64,000 bases of DNA from assembly GCA_021229015.1 (NCBI GenBank), contig CM037785.1, positions 38,254,416-38,318,415 of the forward strand, in the 5' to 3' direction. Position numbers and translations under genes: made by a program. This stretch comes from Solen grandis. Lineage: Eukaryota > Mollusca > Bivalvia > Adapedonta > Solenidae. The notes under the pieces are model-generated. The model did not search any database, was not told where the DNA came from, and saw only the letters and a program-made list of their open reading frames with translations. Positions 10,377 to 22,695 of this stretch are shown here, piece by piece. The number at the start of each line of letters is the position of its first letter. Position 1 is the first letter of the stretch.

Positions 10377-10926
10377 GTGGGTGACTGTCATGGGGAGCTA
10401 GGCGTGCCTGGGGTCAAAGTTTTGTCTGTAATTTTTAGCTTGGCTGCTTTTTTCAAAATCATATTATCGTTAAAAGAAGAAGAAAAAAAATTAGAGAGGA
10501 GGGGGGAAGATGAAGACAAAATATGTAAAGATGTTTACTCACCAACATTTTTGAAATCAGAATGTGACCGGGTATGGTATCATGCCACATGTCTACGGCA
10601 TGATACTGCAGTGTGGTGGCACTGTATCTGTCTCAAATAGACGTAGTCTCCAAATGACTAAAATACAGTCGGTAGGATGTTAAACCCAACAAACAAACAC
10701 ATGAGAGGATACAGTGGTTGCTGTATAGATATGGACTTTTTCTCTGGGATTTCCTGTCACTCTAATGACCACATGTATTTCCACCAGAGCCTTGGAAAGT
10801 GATTTACATAAGTTGTGATAACTGATTTCAAAATAGATGTAAAATAAATGATGTGATAACTTTTTTCAAGAAGTTGCTATATGGGTAGAGTTAGTCTTGG
10901 TTTTAAGATGCCCGATTGTGCACCAG
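10377..10926 (+). other. Intron between exons 5 and 6
   Basis: This short intron contains the 3' part of a family 1 SINE at 10,562-10,703. Nothing else was recognised. Confidence 0.8.
10562..10703 (+). mobile_element. Family 1 SINE, 3' part only
   Basis: It matches the family body: ggtatggtatcatgccacat, gcatgatactgcagtgtgg, then actaaaatacagtcggtagg and gttaaacccaacaaacaaac. The tRNA head is missing, as expected of a 5'-truncated insertion. Confidence 0.8.
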
Positions 10927-11088
10927 GTGAACCAGACGGTGGACTCCATGGTGGTGGAGCGTACCAAGCTACAGAAACAGGTCCAGCAGCAGCAGCTGGA
11001 TCTCGACAGCCACAGTCGTGTGCGCCGGAAACTTGAGCATGAGAATGCCCAACTGCTTGAGCGGGTGGCTGGTTTTGAACAACAGCAG
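10927..11088 (+). CDS. Internal exon 6 of the coiled-coil gene; basis of the CCDC150-like call
   Basis: The acceptor is tgcaccag and the donor is gtgggt. The exon has 54 codons, phase 0 at both ends, starting VNQTVDSMVVERTKLQKQVQ and ending ENAQLLERVAGFEQQQ. Joined to exon 5 it gives LLEEVNQT. That matches, over about 55 residues without gaps, the human CCDC150 stretch I remember: EVNKT, then VQER, then EEN, then LELQQ. No database search was possible, so the name is provisional. The reading frame must continue, but no convincing next exon lies before the contig ends at 14,583. Confidence 0.88.
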
Positions 11089-12017
11089 GTGGGTGTTAGC
11101 AGTGGTTTTCATGTTTTCATATAGTGTTGTCGGATTTCTGGGGTTTGAGATAAAGGGGGGCTGCAAGGAATTGTGCAAAATACTTTAAAAAGTATATATA
11201 GCTATTCATGACAAGGTCATCTGGTCACACAATAGCACACACATACCACTGTGTTGTTTTTTTTTTGTGTAAGCCATGTGAGTCGCTGATCACATGGTGT
11301 GTCATTGCAGCTATTGGATGATAGAGTAACTTCATTTGAATATATCTGTAGATATTGGAAATGTCTGAACTGAATTTATTGTAGACTAAGGTGTTAAATA
11401 TAAACCCTCTTTAGCAACATATTGAATCACTGAGTCATTTAGTACAGGCAGATAAGATAGGTTTCTGCTATTTCTGTTTGGCTAGTTTCATTCATGTTTT
11501 TAACATTTGATGTTACTTATTTACTTTGTCATTTTGAAATTAGAATGAACAGCATTACTTTCACTGAGAATTACATGAAATTGGCAGTGTTTTAATTATG
11601 CAAATATTTTATCTCATTGATAAACATAATTTATGTACTAGTAGATATATTATTTCTAGCTATCAGAAATGAAGTGGAATAGCTTTTGGTTATGATATGA
11701 ACTTCAGACACTGTATCTATCTGCCCTATTTAAGTGACAATCATTTTCACAGCATTCCCTGTACATGTATCAGGTATCAGAGTTATGTCCCTTTACAAAA
11801 TGTTTGAACCATTTCATTTGTTATTTTGTTATTTTGTCATCAGTCTCTTGTTTCTGTTTTGCATCCAGCTTTGTCTGTTAATTATTTTAACCATAGTTTT
11901 TTATATGTTGTCAGAAGTTTTAATGATGATGAAGCATTTTTTTATTGCGCCTGTTATTGACGGGATGTATTATGCTGCAGCAGGGTGGGAGGATGGTCGG
12001 AATCCACCGATGTTGTT

Positions 12018-12650
12018 CTTTCTAAACATGAACCGATCTTTATCAAACTTGGCCACTATATAGGCACAATAGCTTAGACAAATTCGATAATTAGCCTAAA
12101 TGTTCCAGACACTTGAGTTACGGCCTTTGATTTGAGGAAAATTTGCTGGTTTTACGGTGTCTGCTCTCTAACTCTAAGAAACCTGAACCAGTATTTACCA
12201 AACTTGGTCACAATGTAACATCTCAACCAAGATTGATAAGCAGTCAGAATGTCCCAGACTCTCGGGAGTTATGGCTCTAAATTTATGAAAAATTGCAAAA
12301 TGAGCAGTGTCCACTAGCTTGCAAACATAAACCCATCTTTTCAATACTTGGTCACAATGTGAACAGGCAAAATATTGCAATCAGGTTTGATAACCAGCCA
12401 AAATATCTTGAACACTCCAGAGTTATGGCACTTCAATTAATGATAAATTGCAAAATCAACAGTGTTTGCTCTCTAACACTGACAAACGTGAACCAATCTT
12501 TACCAGACCAGACTTTTTCAAAATGTGTATTGGTACAGTATCTCAAATAAAATCAGCCAGAATATCCAAGATCCAAGACACTCCAGAGTTAAACCTTTGA
12601 ATTGATAAAATGGCCAGATGGCGTATTTTGTGATAACCAGCGCTCTTGTT
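12018..12650. repeat. Dispersed element with ~153-bp tandem core, copy 2
   Basis: About four units, with attgcaaaat recurring at 12,293 and 12,446. Other shared blocks are acttggtcacaatgt, ggtttgataaccagccaaaa and cactccagagttatggc. The end gataaccagcgctcttgtt matches the end of copy 1. The terminal ctcttgtt is also shared with the 8,948-9,622 family. Confidence 0.75.
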
Positions 12651-13289
12651 AAATTTTATTTAAGATAATTTTGGTTCTAACAAAAATTGTTACTGTTCAA
12701 GCTATAAATAAGGTTTATTTATACTATGTTTTCTAAAAACTAATATGACAAATCTAAATCAGAATCTGAGGAAGGTTTGGTTATATACCATGCCCTATAT
12801 CCCCATATAGAGCTCTTGCCCCCGTTATTATTCTTTACCCACCTTTTTCTGTACCAAAACATGGCCATGTCTTTACATCCCTTGCCTTTTTGCTCTCCCT
12901 CAAAGCATTTCGCCATTGTCCCCTTACTTACTCCCCTAAAACTACTATATATAAGTATATTTGACTTGTACAACCGTATAGTATAAAAATCCCTCAGAGT
13001 TTATGTATGTATACATGTACATGCATAATTAACTTGTACAACTTTATAGTGCAAACCTGATCTTTCCACAGCATTTCACAGAAATTATCAGATTTTATAC
13101 TTCACAATTCCAAGAAATGAAAACGGCATACAATCACTGCATCATTTCCTCCTAGTTTTTCACTCTTGAAATAAAATACAATAAGATTGTGATAATCAAG
13201 GAACTCATGAAGGAATATTATCTGCTTATGTATAATCATCCCAAGGTTTGGAAAACTGAAGATATTCTTTCTTTTTAAGTTGATTATAC

Positions 13290-13379
13290 CATTCTAGTTT
13301 TTGAGTTATCTGCCCATGAAAGTGAGTTTTTTGCTCTTTTCTGTCATTTTCAAGGGCAGATAACTCAAAAAGTAGAATG
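13290..13379. repeat. 36-bp imperfect inverted repeat
   Basis: The left arm contains attctagtttttgagttatc and tgcccatgaaagtga. The right arm contains the reverse complement, tcattttcaagggcagataa and ctcaaaaagtagaatg. The loop is 18 bases. It is probably a small foldback/MITE remnant in the intron. Confidence 0.65.
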
Positions 13380-14583
13380 TTGACCCCCAATTATTTCCTA
13401 TACATTTGTTTCTAGTGTAAATCTCTAAAATCATGCAAAGTTTAAGAAAATTCTCATGGCTAGTTTTAATTTTCCTTCTTTGTCTATATAGTAAAAAAAA
13501 CTGTATTGGGCATATATGCCTTTAAACAGTCAAGTCTGCACTTTGACTGGAAACAAACCTCTAACCAGACACAATGGTTTGGAAAATTGTTCCTTGAAAT
13601 ATCACAACTTAATTGTATTTTATTTTCTATTAAGGTATCTACAGGCTTTCTGTTACGTTCATTGCTGAAAGATTGAATGTTGATATATATTGTCATTATT
13701 TTGTGCTAGGCCGACAATGAGGTTGGTATATAAAAAATGTAAAAATAATAACTAAAATTTGAGTGCTACGTTTTCCCTTGTTAACACAACTGGTACTGGT
13801 AAATGTACTTGTAAGTTTATATAGATGGTCCATTAGCCTCAGCCTCAGGTCAACATTTTCAATTTGATTGAAACTGAATGAACTTCCGTATATCTGACAA
13901 TTTTGAAAAGACATACATAACCCATTACCACTCAGTTATGTATGACATTATACACCACAGGAAACTCTGATCAGACTGGAATCAATTATCGCTCTAAACA
14001 GCTTCCTCATCCCTTACCCTATACCTCATGAATATTCATTTACAAATTTAGTTTTAATGAATACCTATTAACTTAACTTTAAATGGTATATGAAGAGATA
14101 GAATTTCCTTTTCTGTCCAGACTGCATAGAATCTGAGCTACAATTTTGTATGAGCAAACAAAAGAGACCTTAATCTGCGGTTTGCTCAATAAAGGCGACC
14201 GTTAGCTGACAATAGCTAACAACTGCGATTTGGTATCCTGCTTACATTCTTTACACAGTGATAAAAGGGGTGCAACCACTCACATTAGCGACTGTCCGGT
14301 TCACTGAATGCATGCAAGATAGTTTCTGAAATGAGCCTTGGTCTGCTGTGTTTGTCAAGGTGTCATGACACTGCCATATTAGGCAAAGGGATGAGCTAGT
14401 AGGAAGAGGTGAACAATTTACTTTGATAAGCCTTTGAGTTACTTATCAATCTGACCTGGTCTTAAACTGGTTGTGTATGTCACGCATTTTGAGTGATAAA
14501 GGGTTAATTGTTCTTTCTAAATCCAAGCAATCTAAACAATTAATACTTGTATCAGTCTTGTCAGTCAGAGTATGGTGTTGTTT

Positions 14584-14683
14584 NNNNNNNNNNNNNNNNN
14601 NNNNNNNNNNNNNNNNNNNNNNNNNNNNNNNNNNNNNNNNNNNNNNNNNNNNNNNNNNNNNNNNNNNNNNNNNNNNNNNNNNN
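14584..14683. other. Assembly gap, 100 N
   Basis: Exactly 100 N, a fixed-size placeholder for a join of unknown distance. Sequence quality falls sharply on the right side, so the join to the coiled-coil gene is not proven. Confidence 0.99.
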
Positions 14684-16800
14684 GTACTTACCTCGTCAAA
14701 AGTAAAAGCAATTACCTTTTTTTACAAATGTAAAAATTAAAAAATTCCAAAAAATGAATTTTTTTTTTTCAATATGTCACTTCAAAATTTGTTATTTGTT
14801 GTTAGAAAAATCTAATAACAAAGTGCGGTGTTTTTTTTTTAAAATTGACTGTTTTTAAATAATTGTTTTTTGATGGCTAGTATGTTGTCATGTAATGTTG
14901 TCAAAAAGTAATGTGCACCACATTTCAAATATAATTATCCCGTGTTTGGGGGGAAATTTTTAAAAAACGAATTTTAAAAAAACCAAAAATTAAAAAAAAA
15001 ACCGGGGCATTAATTTAATACTTTTTCCCATTACCTTTTCTAATATATTTTTAAAATTTTTCGTACACGAATTCGGAATTACTTTTAAAAAAGGACATTT
15101 TATTTAAATTTCCTAGGCGTTGTTGTTTTTAAACTGTTAAAAAAAAAATCAAAATCCCCCAAAAAAAAATCGTTTTTTAAAAAACAAATTAAAATTTAAA
15201 TTAAAAGTTTTTTTACACCGATTATTTCAATTTTTGGGATTTGGCCCGCAAGATATAAAAATCTTCAAAATTACCCCATTTTATAAAATTTTCAAAACAT
15301 TATGTGATGCAAGGGAAAAGGTTTCTAAAAGTATTTTAAACTTTGGGCCCCTCGTAAAGGGAGGGTTCAAATTTAAAATATAATTGGTGAAAAAAAAAAA
15401 AACAGAAAAAAAAAAAAAACTTCTTCCTTTACCGTTAATATTGGAATTTATGTCTAAATTTTCTGGCAAGAATGTGGCTTGAAAATTTTTAAATTCGGGA
15501 ATTTTTTGGTTTTGAAGGAAACCCCAAAAAACCCCAAAAAATTTAGGCCCAAATTGAAACGTTCCCCTTTTTCGGGGAAAAAAAGAGAAAGGTGGAAAAA
15601 AGAGAGAATTTTTGCCCTTTTTGAATTTTAAAAATCAGCATTTGTCAAGTGTGGGTTTTCAATTTCCCTACTTTAAATTTCTTTCTTGAAATTATTTCTG
15701 ATTTTTTAAGGGAAAAATGGGCTTTTATGTGGAAAAAATTCCCCCCTTGAATTTTTAAGATTTTCCCTTTGAAACTTTTTAAAACTTGTACCCTTTCCCA
15801 AGCCCCTTGTAAAGTATCTTTGGGGGAAATATTTAGTCTTTTTCTTTCCCCGGGTTTTTATGAATTTTGTTTTTGTTTTTAAAATAGTATGACACAAGTT
15901 TTAAAGCTTGATTGGGTGAGATTTGGCCCCGTCCCACGGGGGAACTCTTTTTTGGGGTTTTGTTTAAATTCATTTTGTTTACATTTGGGTTAAGGTTTGT
16001 GTCCGGGGGGGTTTGCTCCTTAGGGGGTTTTTTCAAAAGTTTTTTGGGAAAAATGCAGATTTTTTTAAAGACTTTAAAAATGTAAAAAAACAGGGGGGTC
16101 TATCCCAAATACCTCCCGGGGGGCGGGGGGGGGCGTCCCCATCCACTTTACTGACCAAGGGGGATTTCCCAAATTTTGTTACAAACAAGGGCATTTATTT
16201 TACTTAAATTGGTTCCAAAAATAAAAACAAAACCCGTTTAATAAAACATGTCATTAAAGGCCCTTTTTGGGAGGCTCCCCCAATTTCCCAAAATTTAAAA
16301 AAACGGTTTTTGATTCAAAACATGTTTTCTTTAATTTTTCATATTTCTTAAAAACCCAAATTTTACGAAATAAAAAGGGGTTTTATTTTCTTATTGTATT
16401 ATTGCTTTTTTCTTTTCGAAAAAGTTTTAACTTAACACAGTTTTTTTACTTAGTCCTTTTGAAACAAACTTTTAAAAAAAGAAATATTTAAAAAAAAGAA
16501 ATACGGTTGGCTGAGGCCCCGTTTCGGATGCAGTTTTCACGGGGGAAAATGTGTGTTTTGTATAAAGGGGTGAAGGCCTGCATTATAGGATACAGTCGTG
16601 TATTTGGGAAAAATTTTTTAAAAAATTTCATAATAATCTTGAATCAGTTTTAAAAACCAGTCTTTCATGGGTATTCGAATTTCATATACGTGTACACAAA
16701 AAAATTTAAAAAACGTTTCAAGGGCAAACCATTTTTCCCCATAATCAAAACGTGTTTTTTAAACCCTTTAACCAAATTTTTAGGGCCCCGGGGCGAATCA
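14684..16800. other. Homopolymer-smeared sequence, no reliable content
   Basis: Runs of A, T, C and G dominate (for example aaaaaaccccaaaaatt, ccccgggggg), increasingly so after about 14,930. The texture matches 48-62 kb, where known repeats can be seen to be miscalled. Short open frames here should not be believed. Confidence 0.75.
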
Positions 16801-17220
16801 ACATTGACCAGCCAGCAAGAAAAGCAGATACTCATGAAAGGGTTTAAATTAAGATGACATTACCTAACAATATTTACACTACACATCATTTTGAGTTATC
16901 TGACTTTCCATAGCAGTACACTTAAATTTGCCAAAAAAGCCACTCATGACAATCATACTGATTGCCATGCGAGATAATTCAATCTCACATTATCACTAAC
17001 AGGTCATTAGTAAATTTTATTCTAAACTAAAGCACATTTTTTCGATTACAAGATAAGCTAGAATATACATTCTGTTGCAATTTCAATATATATATTCGAA
17101 AATTGCCACGATTCTATTTTCCTAATTCTCATAATTGGTCTCTTTATCTTCATCATATTTACTGTATACATCGTGTTCATAGTTCTCGAATCCATTTAAT
17201 GAAAAGCTAAAAAACAACAG
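16801..17220. other. Ordinary AT-rich sequence, nothing recognised
   Basis: A short stretch of normal-looking sequence between the smeared zone and the A/C-rich array. No gene or repeat was recognised. Confidence 0.5.
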
Positions 17221-20200
17221 TTAATAACAGAAACTTAGACACACAGTCTCAATTCTAACACAATCGGAACACGACAGATCCTACCCAGATTCAAAGATCC
17301 TAACTAGCTGAACGATAAAACAGACACTATCATTTTATAAACATATATCCCGAGACCCTATCACAAACGGAAACAACGACCACAAATCACAGACAGTAAC
17401 ATATCAAATACGAGAACGACCAGCACACCAAGGAGGCTAGAACCTACTCAATCAACAGCAATCAGCTTTAGATTAGCCACTAAATACAATCAATATTCAT
17501 TTATTTCTAGCAAGTCGGCTACGATTATTATCACTGTAAGACAGTATTCACCTAATCAAAACAAATTCCCACAAACCTGGTAAAGCTACCTTAAGACCTG
17601 ACACGAACATTACCTTACAACGTGAAAAACGACAAAAACTGAGAAGAACATATAAAACCAAACGGCAAACGACAAAAGAAATCACAACAGAACCAAGACC
17701 TAATCAGCATATCCCCTAGCGTATACAATCATACCTATCAACGGAACGGAATCAACTATCCTTAGATGGTAACTCCAACGAGAACGATCAGACTACATCA
17801 GAACAAATGAGTAACCTCTCTTAGTATTCTATTATCCAAATGAATTTCATCAGTACGGTGAGACACGACAGACATAAACCCATATCAACCAACCTGAAAC
17901 GAAATCGACCGACCGAACCTATCAAAACGGAAATCAATCAGAGCAAACACAGACAAGACAACCACACAACCCAGCACCAACACGCACCAAATTACCTAAA
18001 AAGCTGTGGTAAGACGAACTAAACAGATAAGACCCTTAATCAACCAGTGATAAAACTTGCTCTATTCACACATTAACAGACATACCTAATTTATTATTTT
18101 CTTATCAACGCGGACTATTACCAAACACTAGACTGACCAACCCTACTCTGACTTCAAACGCAGCGAATGACAAACCAACAAACAATAACCTATCAATGTG
18201 GAACGGGACAAACAGAGTAAGAACCCCTATCATAACCCTATAAATCAACTTACACTATTTTAGATCACAACAGCCATTCGTACACCTATCACCTATCACA
18301 TCACAACTGGAAACGACTAGACACACACACTTACGACAGCCTATCACGGAACGACAGAGAGACACACAGACCTATCAAACGGAAACGACATGAAAAACAA
18401 AACAACACAGACAGATTCCAGCAGCGGAGGATCACAGCACGGAACGACTGACACACCATCACAACAGCACAAAAGACACACGTAGAACACGATACTTAAA
18501 TCAAAACAATTCTAATCATAAATCAACGAATACGGTACCCAGTAAGCTACCATACATATCTCACAGAAAACAAATATACAGAACAATTCTATCAAATAAT
18601 AATCACAACGGAATCTTTATTAATCACCACCCACAACAGAAACATATAACAACATACTCATAAACCCATTAGGGTATAAAATAAGAACATACCTCCATTA
18701 GCGGAAAACGACAGACACACAGAATCACAAGATCCCCAATTAATAATAACATTACAGCGGAAACAAGGTTGCACCACTCCACATACAGGATACCACCATC
18801 GATATCATACAGACACCACACGGAACGTGCGACCAGATCTACACAGACTAACAGATCCCACATCAGTTCACAGGAACTGACCAGACACTCAACAAAAAAA
18901 GAAACACGATCCTAAATCCATTCATCTTTCATAAAATCCACAACATCGGAACTGAACAAAAAATACTAGAAACACTACATATTTATCAATTCAATATCTG
19001 GATACGATTACTTAGACACATTAATCACACAGATTCGACTCAATCAATCATTATCAGCGGAATGACAGACAACACAAAAACATCTCAATCAATAACAAAC
19101 AGAATCAAAAGACAAACATTCCTAACATCTATCTCCAACAACGACAACATAACAAACAACAAGCGGACAGACAAGGTATGATTACCACTTAACCAAACAG
19201 CGGAGTGGAAGATGGTGGGATAGCGACATTAAACCATATACAAAAACAATTAATAAAATACCAAAACAGACAGACACCCTATTCCGATCATGGAAAGAAC
19301 AGCCTGCACCAACCACACAACAACAGACTACACACTACCCATTCAAAGCGGATTAGCGGAACGACAGACACACAGACAACATAAAATTACCCTATCTATC
19401 ATCACCCTCTTTTTTTATACACAATCTCTGGTAACGAGACTAAAGACACAAACGACTAAACAACGCAGGGAGGAGACTTCCTAACAACTCAAAACTAACA
19501 AACGGAACGACAGACACCACAGTCAGATCCATCCATCAGTCAGGTCAGAAGCAGAACTCGTACAATAATATCTACTACTAGAACAGACCCATTAATTAAC
19601 TCAAATCCATACACATGAAATCGACTCTGATACTACTCTTAAAGTTAAGTTTATAAATTAGAAAGACAGCACACAACTGCTCTATTACCTTTATATACCT
19701 ATACAACCATAGGATATCAAACAGACACACAGTACAGAATTAAATCCCAACTCATCTCAGCGCACACGGAGAAACGTACCGTAGAACACAACAGACAATA
19801 CATTTAGACCTATATCCACCAAAACGCAATCGATTACAGAATATAGATCTATTAAATAACATAATTAAAACCACACCTGATATATTTAAGAGACCTAACT
19901 AACTATACATATACTCACACACAATCTCTCATAATCCACTAACAACTACACACAACGGAAACAATCAGTACAACACAAATATCATCATTACAAGTACCCA
20001 TTAGTCGAACGTTACAGTTTTTATCTACACAAGATTCATAGTCTCTCATACAACTCTTAACACGTAATATACTGTCAAATCAGGATTAACATAAACAGAA
20101 CACACACTCAAACATACGTAAAAACACATCAATATACAGAACACCATTAAGCTGAACCGAACAAAGATCACACATGTGAAAAGAACAGACCTACTAGTTA

Positions 20201-21380
20201 GTCAACACAGCGGAAACGACATGACAACACATACAACTACTCTAATGCGGAACGACAGAGACACAACACATTACAGACCTATATCCTCAACACTTCAAAT
20301 TCAACGGTAACCGAACAGAACACCCTACACATTATCAATTTATTTACAAAAACAACAACAACCGAGAACGACAAAACATACAAACAACACCGAAGTCCAG
20401 ACGAGATCAACAACGTACATCGGAGCAACGGACATACAAGCACAACAACACTACAATACAGACAGTACAAGTCAAGACCTATCAATAACAAGGAAAAAAC
20501 GGACAAAGAGGACAACACAAACAGAACAATATACCTATCAATCAATCACACTCAAAGAACCCTATCCAACATCAACGTAACAACAGACACACAAGAACAA
20601 CAATACCAAGACCAGACCCCCATACCATTAGTTAGCGGAACGACTAGGGACAGACAACACATAACAACCTTTAGCGGAAAAGATAGTAAAGCGATACGAC
20701 AAACATCACAACAAGACATAATCAAACGGGAACGACAGACACAAACAAACAACAGATTCATATCACATAGCGGAGATACGAACAGACACACAACCAATAA
20801 ACCTATCACGGAACGATCAGACACACATACAGAACCAATCAAACAAACGATTACAAAAGAACATATCAATATCACTGGTAATATTACGACATGATACACA
20901 AAGTGACAACCTAACATCATTCTCAACACGGAACGAGTCCAGACACGCAAGTACTACAGACATCTAACTCAAACGGAACAACAAACAACAACAACAACAG
21001 ACAGACCTACAACGAACGTCGATCTAGATCTACACAGTATAGAATACCTTCTATTAGCGGAAACGTACAGACATCCACAGACAGTTTTAACCCAATATAA
21101 CTACATAACAACACATACATTACTACCATCATTCAGCAGTATCCACTGTCGAACTGACACAGACTCACAACAAACCTTCAGGTGGACTACGATCATGACA
21201 CACAGACAGACCTATTCATAAGGTCGGTAAACTTGAGACAGACACACAACAATTATCCTATTTCAGCATAGTAACGGTATAAAATACACAAAGTCCACCA
21301 CAGTTGTCAGTATACAGAATACCTATACTAAATTGAACGGAACTTAGTTAGTAGATTAGTAGAGACACAAACTAGTAGAC
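17220..21380 (+). repeat. Noisy A/C-rich tandem array, unit about 28-33 bp
   Basis: The phrase GCGGAACGACAGACACACAG, usually followed by acctatca or cctatta, recurs with many indels and substitutions over about 4 kb (for example near 18,340, 18,695, 19,350, 19,500, 20,240, 20,635 and 20,810). The plus strand is very poor in G outside ggaacgac. Minus-strand hydrophobic open frames of up to 132 codons come from this skew and are not genes. The noise may be sequencing error rather than divergence. Confidence 0.65.
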
Positions 21381-22695
21381 ATGACCTTATCTATGAGTCT
21401 GGACTTATCACCAGAACATATCACACAGTACTAAGAATATAAAGGAGTAATATACTTGATAATGAATAAACACATATCATAATCTAACTCCACATCTATG
21501 AAATATGAATAATATTTACACCTGAACAATAACTATAAAGATATAACCTATGAGATAACAAAGGAGATACTGAAAAGACATACTCAATAATCATTATCTC
21601 CACATTAAAAAGATAATGAATAATATTTAACTGACATATACAGAATTATACATGAAAATAATAAAAATGAGAGATAAGCTGAATAAAAAAAAACACACCA
21701 TATCATAAACTTCTCTATGAATGAGACAACTAATGGATAATGAGTTTATACCTGCTTGATATCGATATTGACATGAATAGAACATGAGAAATAATAAGTG
21801 AAATAAGCTGAATGGTAAACTTCATTAACTATTATACATATCCATTTCCTTTAACTCTTATTTACCTTCTCACATGGTGTGAGAATAATAATTTGATAAT
21901 AGTTATACTGTTGCATATAGATATTGACATGATATATAAAGAAGAAATATGCTTAATTTGAAAACACCCAATATCTATTATATCTATCTATCCTCCACAT
22001 GTATGGAGGATTATTGATAATGTTTACCTGTCTGATAAAGATATTGAACATGAAATATAAAGGAAAGGAGAATAGTTTGAAAATAGGCACATCCTCAATC
22101 AACATCTCATCCTCCACATGTATTAGAAACAGGAATAATGTGTTTACCTGTCTGATAAAAGAATTGACATGAAATATAAAGGAAGCAAGCTGAATGTAAC
22201 CATAAATCAATTATCTCCACAATGTATGAGATTATAAAATGTTTTACTGCTGATATAGATTTATTTACATGAGATATAAAGGAATAGCTAATGGAACCAT
22301 ATCATTATCTCCAAACATTATGAGATATGAAAATTGTATTTGCAGCAAATATAGATATGAAACAGAGATATAAAGGAGATAGCTGAATGAAACCATAATC
22401 ATTATCCACCACATTTTGAATTAATGGAAAATGTTTGCTGCACATAAATATAATTACATGAATAATAAAGGATATAGCGAAAGTACCATACATATCTCAC
22501 GTGTATATATTATGGAAAATTTTTTACAGCGAAATAGATATGACATGAGATATAAAGGAGATAACGAGGAATGGAACCATATCATATCTCCACATATAAT
22601 GAGATTATGGATAATGTTTACTGCTGATATAGATATTGACATGAGATATAAAGGAGATAGCTGAACAAATACATATCTTTATCTCCACAATGAAA
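21380..22695 (+). repeat. ~95-bp satellite array, about 13 noisy copies
   Basis: Landmarks gacatgagatataaaggaga, atcattatctccacat and ataatgtttactgctgatat repeat. The gacatgagatataaagg block falls near 22,166, 22,267, 22,359, 22,454, 22,542 and 22,637, giving a period of about 88-101 bp. The last two units are cleanest. Small open frames on both strands are repeat shadows. Confidence 0.8.

Larger units (their letters stand above)
11089..14583 (+). other. Intron after exon 6, running into the assembly gap
   Basis: No further exon with consensus splice sites and the right phase was found in 3.5 kb. The intron contains a 153-bp-unit element (12,018-12,650) and a hairpin (13,290-13,379). A weak acceptor near 11,310 leads into a frame that stops within about 20 codons without a usable donor. 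Confidence 0.6.

Noticed and set aside
11310..11400. Possible seventh exon of the coiled-coil gene (after cag at 11,310)
   Set aside because: The frame stops quickly, no usable donor follows, and the peptide is not coiled-coil-like.
20279..20950. Minus-strand hydrophobic open frames (88 and 132 codons), membrane-protein-like
   Set aside because: They arise from the A/C-rich tandem array, whose complement is T/G-rich and encodes V, L, C and S. No conserved domain or start context.
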